Assembly (NCBI GenBank): GCA_017165825.1
Contig: CM029367.1
Location: 22,898,739-22,962,738 of the forward strand
Length of the DNA: 64,000 bases
Direction: 5' to 3'
DNA from: Hepsetus odoe
Lineage: Eukaryota; Chordata; Actinopteri; Characiformes; Hepsetidae
This document shows, piece by piece, positions 36,761 through 64,000 of this stretch. Position 1 is the first letter of the stretch; each line of letters opens with the position of its first letter. The notes under the pieces are model-generated. The model was not told the DNA's origin and did not search any database. It worked only from the letters and a program-made list of their open reading frames with translations. Position numbers and translations under genes: made by a program.

Positions 36761-39710
36761 GAGTGGAATTAGAGACAGATAAATGGAACAAAACTCATGA
36801 AAAAGATCATCAGGTGCTTTGCTTTAATGTGCTCGCTCTAAAGCTTTTAGATACATATTTCAGATTGATATTGATTCACCTTGTCTTATTTAACTTATCT
36901 GTATTCTAGGCCCGTATTTCTAGATTGATTCCAAAACTGCCAACGTTTTCTCTATATAAACAGCTGTTTGTAAATTTACCCCAACTCTATAACGAATCTG
37001 TGCAATACACATGCTCCATAGACTGTTGTTAATTATGTATCTGTAAGTATCTGTTTAAGGGTTGTTTACCGTTTTCTATCACTTTTTTTGAAAACCGTGT
37101 CTTTACTGGTTTACTGGGACTTTCATTCTTACTGGACTGGGAATGATATAAACAATCATGAGAGCATGATAATTAACCTCTGTGTGACCTTAAATTACCA
37201 CATTCAACTGTTCAAGCCTCTTCTCTCTCATCAAAGCAATAGAAGCATCCTTCCTTGCCCATGTCAAATGTGTGTATGTTAGTTTATTCCACCCCAGACT
37301 GAGAGCTGTAGCTGTAAGAGATGTTTATCTGCGAGCCTGTTCCTTCCTGAATGAGCTCTGCATTATGCCTGGAGTTTATTTCAGTGAGGCAATGTCATGA
37401 TGATTCGCTGATTCATTCAAGTACCACTAAACATCTGGGAAGACTTTGCAGAATCAAGGGCACATTTATTATGAACTATCATTTTACATTTTTTTATTAA
37501 TCATAGGCACAGGCATCAATTTATAACACAGTTTATAATACAGGGTATCTTTGGGTTGCTATTGTTCGGAGTCTTAGTTTTTTTTGTAGAGGCTCTTTTG
37601 AACTTAAGAGGGATGTCACTGTGACCAAACAAACCAAGCATTTGGTTGAAAATGTTAAGTTTGATGGCCATTTGGCTATTTTTGCACTAATGTTCACTGA
37701 GCGTTCAGTCTCCTCATGCCTAATGCAAAGTCACACAAAACAAAAGTTAACTTGGATGTTTTGAAGACCAGTCGATTATGCGTTGGACTGTTATTTTATT
37801 GCTGCTATTCATTTGAAAGTGATTGTTAATATGACATGTAATGTGGTCAACTTATCAAGAAATAAAAAATTTCTCTTTGGTCAACTTTTTTTTTTTTCTT
37901 CTGTTAAAAGAGCAATTTAACATAATTGAAACATCAACACCAAAATAAATTAATCCATGTTCATTCAAGTCAAAGAGAAAAGCAGCTCAGTCTGACTTTC
38001 AGATCAGTTTGTAATTCTATGTGTGACAATAACTAGTGAGTTTATGTTCTTTGAAACATCAGTGCACTTGATGTACAAATTAAAAATAACAAGGATCTTG
38101 CTAGCAGCAAATACAACTCCCCATCAAGAAGTATAATGATGCACAGGAGTCTTTTCCTTTTTTCTACCATGATTCACATTAAAGCTGGCTCTGTGCTGAC
38201 AGGTTCTGGATTAACTGTCATTGCAAACTATGTGATACTTTAAAGCCAGACAGGGATCACTCTGAACTGACACAGCTGTGCCCTTTGTATGGTTTTGTTC
38301 ATGGTTCTGATCTCGGCATCTCAGACACTGATTTTGTTGGCTCTGAGAGCAGAGTGAGGGTGTGGCATAGTCATAAAAAACTGTGTAAGAGAGAGAGAAT
38401 AATGATGAAGCTGTATTGGAAAGTGTAGGTACTGAATGTGTCTAAAGGCAGATGGTGCTATGTGTTGAGACCTGCCCTTATTTTCCCCCTTACGGCCCTG
38501 TTGATTTTAATCCGCATCAGACGGCTACATATGTGGATATGGTTTTAAGCAGGGATGTAAAAGAAAATTATCTGGCATTAGTAGTTTTCATTCATCATTC
38601 TCTCTTTTAAGAAAGCATATTTTAAAGTTAAATTTTATGGATTTAATAAAAATGCTATTGAAACTGATTAATTTTATCAATGAACAAAATGATCAGTTTT
38701 ATCTTTGTTCACTATCGTCTAGACAGTTGCTTGAAAAGATTTTTGGTGTAATCTACCCAGGTGCCATCTATATAAAAAAATTTAAATGATGGACATGAAA
38801 TTCTGTAATTTTCTGTCAATTTTTTAAATTATACAGATATTATGCAGTAGGTAAAATGCACTGAACCTGGCATGCACTTTTGTGTAGTTTTCTTCTTTAC
38901 CCTTTTTAAGGTTTGCCTATGCTAGTTCAAACTGTCCTTGTCTGCAAAGAATCTTTGTCCTATAGAGTTAGTGCCTTAAATAGCATCTGCCTATGCGTTC
39001 ATCCCTGCAGCCCAGCCTTGCCTACACATTTTCAGCAGCAGCTGAAAAACACTACAGCCAAATATTCTGTTCTTAATGGCACAGATGTATGTGTTAAAGC
39101 AGGCTCAATTTGAGTCAGTTTTTTTGCACAGTTGTTTGCCATCCACTGCCGTGCCAAACCTCACTTGTTTTGTTTTTTCCTATCTGTTTCAGAAACAGTA
39201 ATAATGGGTGACCATTTGTCAACAGGTTTATTTATGTAATATTTTCCCTTATTCTTCTGTTATGTAGGTTTAATTAAAGTGTGTTTGCTCTGAGTTTTAG
39301 TGCAATATGCAGATATAATGTGTGTCAACTTTTCCACAGGGCTCATAAGGAGGTCAAAAGTTGCTTCTGTGCTCATTCTATTGCTGTCATTCCTAATTTA
39401 GGTATTCGGATTGTGTTTTAGTTTTTGAGGTCATGGTTTAATTAGAATTACTTATTTGTAGGAGGCTTTTAATGCTGGTTAATTACCAGCCATGTTTCTG
39501 TGTCTGAAATCTGTCTTATTTGAAAATGGTTCAGCAGATGAATTGTGCATGTCATTTCAGTTGGTTAAATCTTAGTTACTGGATGTTTATTTCAAAATAG
39601 TTCAGTCTTAATCTTTTCATCCTTTGTTCAGGTACCCAACTCCCTAATCCCTCTGTCTTTTGTCAATGCTCCCTTGTTCATGCCTCATTAGGTGGCCCCT
39701 CTGGTAGAAG

Positions 39711-59849
<20,139 letters not shown>

Positions 59850-60540
59850 GTGGAGGCCCCCGCAGCACCAGCCTTGGCCTCACAATGACCTTACATCGGC
59901 TCTCCTACTATCTGAACTTTTTCTTTGTGAGCTCTAAGAAAAGCTGTACCTGTCAGAACTGTGCTGTATTTAAATACCAGCAGCTTATGCCTGTTGGTCT
60001 GGAAATAATGAACCCAAAGCCATTATCAAGTTGGTTATTTAGAGTTTTTGTTGTTTTTTTTTTTTTTTTAGATTTTTGTTGCTTTAGTGACTAGTCTGGT
60101 TTTTCTCTCTTCTAAATACCATTCTGTACCATTATGAATGCCCTCAAATGCATTGCTACGTGTATATTATTCTAATGGGTTTTTTAAGGCATATTCCGCA
60201 TCCAAAAAGGAGTCTTTCCAAGGTGGCCCTGTTCATGACAAACTATATATATGTGTTAGCTCATATTTATATAACATGTACAGTAATGCAATGTCAGCGT
60301 TTTGTTATATTCACCTTGTGCCCTTGTTTGTGATTATGGCACTGATCAGCTTAGTGGAATACTTTATTCAAAAATGTTAATGCGGCTAGATAGCCAGAAC
60401 TGAATGCATGTAAGACGTATGTTACTGGACCTGGCCGCCCTTGTTCACTCAGTAACTGTAACATTTTTATATACCTTTAATTGGTCACATACTTTGGGTT
60501 ATGTAGCAGCTTTGTAATAAATTGTTATGTGGTTGTTTGG
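59850..60540 (+). other. klc4: klc4 3' untranslated region with poly(A) signal
   Basis: Sequence after TGA 59847-59849. AATAAA occurs at 60516-60521, the first clear signal, so the transcript probably ends near 60540. Confidence 0.6.
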
Positions 60541-62737
60541 AATATAAGCCAGCATAGGTTTGTTTTATGTAAAAAAATGTGTTTTATGTATGATTGATAC
60601 ATGATTTTTGCATTGTGATTGCGACTGTTTTCCAACGTGTTTGGGTTAATTTTACCCAGATATAAGCGGTATTGACAAATGGGTTAAATAGTCCTGCTTT
60701 TGTCACCTACACACCCTAAATACTGGAAAGGAGATTATGCTCATTTTCTTATGTTATCACATTAGCTGAGAAATGGTTATAGACAATAGTATCTTTAAAT
60801 ATATTGGATATATAAATAATGACGTCATATTGGCATCCTCATAATGAAAGCTTGTGTAACATAGAAAGAAAACCTTTGTCACTGAGAGTTTTTAATGAAG
60901 ATTTGGGGGAATGTTCACTAAGCAGAGCAGTATCATTTTATATTGCAGTAAATGAAGTGGAACAGAGGCTTAAGTCATGCTGCTTCAGATTAAGAGGTGC
61001 GGCTGCATGGGATGAGTTAGAGATGAATTTGTGCCTGACATTAAAGACATTACTATTACACTACAGAAATCAAAGCAGTCTCTAGAAAAGGGAGCTTGAA
61101 ATTTAGACCCTGATTGGATAAAGTATATTATGAATGGCCTCCTGCTTGACATTAGAGACTTGGCTTGAAACTCACTAATACTTGATACTGAGCTGTAATC
61201 TTAGTTTTTTTTTAGATTAAAATGGATGATTAATCTCTTTCACAGTTACTGCTGTGCTACTACTGTAAACATGGTTGATAGTTGAATATACATTTTTTTT
61301 AAGTGTAATATTGCTGTTTTTGTCTTTTAAACCTCTGTTTTAAAAAGGTTATCACTTTGAATGGTAAGATTTCATGTGATTGAATTTTGCTTTTAGCATG
61401 CTCCAATTGCTGGCTGTTTTACTAAAACGGATGGTGCAAACAATTTACTCTTCTAAAATGGGGCCAAAATGTGGGTTATGGAAAGCTATGCATTTGAAAT
61501 GACGTGCTGATCACCCAGTCTTTCAGATGAAGATTACTATAGAGCGGTTTTCTCAGGACAAGGTTGAATTTATGTAATGTTTACATTATAAATATGAAAT
61601 CCTGCTGCCATTGTTAGACTGTGTAACATTATGCCAAAAATGTAATGATATTGTTAGTAATAGTATAATGATGTAAATACTTTAACATTGAGAGAATTCC
61701 TGAAAAGGTCTAAGTGCAGGTTTTTCTTTTACTTGTTCAGCATATTATTCAGCAATGTAAGTACTTTTGATGGTTTTAAAAGTAATTCTTCCATATTTGA
61801 TTCAGTAATTAAACATATTTAAGACAGGGATGAAAAATATTTTTTTATTGTCATAAGCCTCAATGACATTTAAAGGTGAAAAATGTTATGTGGTGATGGG
61901 GAAAGGTCAATATTGATTCTTTTATAGGAGAGCACAGCATGGCCTCAGTTTAAGGGCTTGATCATTTAACTACACTGTTGTTGGGTATTTCAGCCATTTA
62001 CTAGTAAAAAAAACAAAAAAACCTGTTCTTTGTTGTAAAAGAAATGAGATTATTGTGAAAATAAATAATTAAACTATCTTTTGCACTTTATATTTGATAT
62101 ATCTTGTTTTTTTATATATTTTGACGGGGTAAGTGAAGGAAGAGTACAAACATGTCTGCAAAAGTTATAAAGCGAAAAACATTTGCCAGTCAATTCCTGC
62201 ACAGTTTTTGTCTGCCAGTGCAAACTGCAATCCAAGGTTATAATTACAGAGTTTTCACTCACTTTTTAACTTCAGTGCACCCCCTGGACCTCTTACATCC
62301 ACTCTGCCAGGCAGCTGTACAGAAGTAAGGCCCTGGCAAACTGATTAGTTGGCTCTCTGATGAATACTAGAGCAGAACAACTTTCCACTCCGAGGAACAC
62401 TGGGAATAGAGTGTGTTTATTGGCTGAAAGTCTTAGAGATCACCCAGGAACTCTTGCTCCACCTGTGTTTATGTTACCAGTGTTTATACTATACCAGCGG
62501 TCCTTCAAAGCGTCATCTGGCAAAGAAAAATATGGTAGAAAATTATGATGTACTTCTAAGGCTCCATGTAAGTGAAATACAACTGTTGTGTCAAATAAAA
62601 AACGGCTAAAAGCCTTTATGATAGTCTTAATTTGGAAGTGAGCCATTTTTCTGCATAGTTGATGTTTTGAAAATGAAAGAGACTATTATTTTGAACAACA
62701 CGTGAACCAAAATGAAGTGCTTCTCTGCATTTAACTT
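60541..62737. other. Intergenic stretch downstream of klc4
   Basis: AT-rich sequence with scattered short open frames and no conserved protein. No repeat or RNA gene was recognised. Confidence 0.5.
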
Positions 62738-62870
62738 GTCACGCCCAAGTGTAGCAGTCATATTCAGTGCTGGAGAAGGTATCCTGCTCAAGGGTACCTC
62801 AGGGTACCCACAACCTTCTAATCATGGGACCTAGTCCCTGACCACTAGGCCACAGCTGGCTTGAATGAGC
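62738..62870 (-). mobile_element. tRNA-derived SINE fragment
   Basis: The reverse strand has the family head gtggcctagtggtcagg, then the body ggtacccttgagcaggatac. The B box region is largely deleted, so this copy could not be transcribed. It belongs with the copies at 27860 and 29030. Confidence 0.65.
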
Positions 62871-63754
62871 AACTTATTGTAGACCCCCATTTCCCATCTG
62901 CTAAGGACACTCTACTAATGCTTCAATTGAGATCCTGAGCTGTAACAATCTGACCACACCAAAGTTTTATCAGTTTTTGTACCAATTTTCTTTGTAAGCC
63001 ACTTTAAGCCCGGTACTGTAAACTGCTGTTCAGACTAATAAACACATACGAAACCTTCTCATTTTGTACTGGGACCAAATTTTACACACTGAAGACTGGG
63101 GACAGCTAAAATATTTTGCAACACTCTGCTTTGAATTTGCTTCTTTCAGGAGAAGCAAGTAAAGTAAAGTGACTATGCTTTTGTGAGAGGAGGAGGGAAA
63201 GATTTGTGTGGGACTGTATCACCCTGTATGCCTTACTAGATAAGTAACCAGGATGTACTGTACTGTATCTTTACAAAGCAGCCTTATTATTCTGTCTACT
63301 AGCTTAGACCTTATCCTGGTTCTGAAGGCTGGTACCAATAGTTTGCTGAGCTGCCTTTAATTCAGATCCTTCAGCTTGGTGACTTTGCATGCAGACAGGA
63401 GGACAGGATGTCAGTGTTGCTTGGTAGACATTTACGTAGAGTTGTCTAGAGAGTGAGGCTTGTTTCAGCTTCTAATGTGGTATTGTTCCATACAAACGCA
63501 CATATTGATGGACTATCATTTTAGTATATCTTAACCTGTTATAGTGATGTTGTGGACCAATTAATTGTCCCTGCCCCACTCACTCAGGTGTTTAACCTCA
63601 TCCCTGTTGACCCTTTCCGTATTGTCAAATGTCTTTTACTTATCGTGGTGTTCAGTGATTTTTATAATGGTTTTGATGAATGGGAATTGCAGTCATGAGT
63701 GAAGAGCATAAAAAGCGTTGGGTTCAACCTGCAACTCTGCATGGTTCTTTTGCT

Positions 63755-64000
63755 CAGGATAATAATAATAATACATTTTATTTATATAGTGCCTTTCTCA
63801 AACCCAAGGTCACTTTACAGAGCAGAAGATAAAGCAATATAAATTAAAACAGTTAACAAACAGCAAGACAATGACAAACAGTTAGGTAAGACGTTAGGCA
63901 TATGTCTTGAGGGAGGGAATTCCAGAGTTTAGGGGCAGCAACACTAAATGATCTACCACCCATGGTGGCTAACCTGAGTTTTGGAATTGTGAGCAAACCA
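63755..64000 (+). repeat. Interspersed repeat, cut by window end
   Basis: It starts with (AAT)n, then acattttatttatatagtg and cctttctcaaacccaaggtc, a signature of a family spread through fish genomes. The class could not be decided. The copy continues past the window. Confidence 0.55.

Larger units (their letters stand above)
30273..39691 (+). other. Presumed klc4 first intron
   Basis: About 9.4 kb of AT-rich sequence with no exon recognised. It contains poly-T at 31877-31898, a SINE-like copy near 36415-36760, and a 500-bp patch at 33590-34330 that has three perfect octamer motifs and looks less degenerate than its surroundings. Confidence 0.5.

Overview
The window is nuclear DNA of a ray-finned (teleost) fish. 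The evidence is vertebrate exon/intron structure with AT-rich introns, many degenerate Tc1/mariner elements of fish type, tRNA-derived SINEs, an RTE-type LINE tail, and long (GT)n, (AT)n and poly-T tracts. The species was not determined. One assembly gap of N runs interrupts a (GT)n tract at 3122-3193.

Four protein-coding genes were reconstructed by joining exons at GT/AG sites with all phases consistent. (1) map4k5, + strand, 3' part only: nine exons at 1195-8399 encode about 276 C-terminal residues, most of the citron-homology domain. (2) cdkl1, + strand, complete coding sequence in nine exons at 11043-20729, 352 aa, a CDK-like kinase of cilia; a perfect RFX X-box lies in its upstream region. 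(3) dmac2l (atp5s), - strand, complete coding sequence in four exons at 24320-26997, 199 aa, a mitochondrial leucine-rich-repeat protein. (4) klc4, + strand, complete coding sequence at 39711-59849, 633 aa including a 9-nt micro-exon, a kinesin-1 light chain; its GC-rich promoter is probably near 29.7-30.3 kb, leaving a first intron of about 9.4 kb.

The order map4k5-cdkl1-(dmac2l reversed) is the same as on human 14q21-q22, where L2HGDH follows. Here klc4 (human 6p21) follows instead, so a synteny junction lies between about 27.5 and 29.7 kb, a zone filled with nested transposons and a short promoter-like island. The four genes do not form a pathway: they serve JNK-type signalling, ciliary kinase activity, mitochondrial ATP synthase or membrane-arm biology, and microtubule cargo transport.

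No new gene system is evident. The most interesting signals are regulatory: the X-box, splice sites abutting microsatellites, a klc4 micro-exon, three perfect octamer sites within 500 bp of klc4 intron 1, CTCF-like motifs (one inside a coding exon), and a short Tc1-derived element that has captured a foreign repeat. The last 3.5 kb (60.5-64 kb) has no gene.
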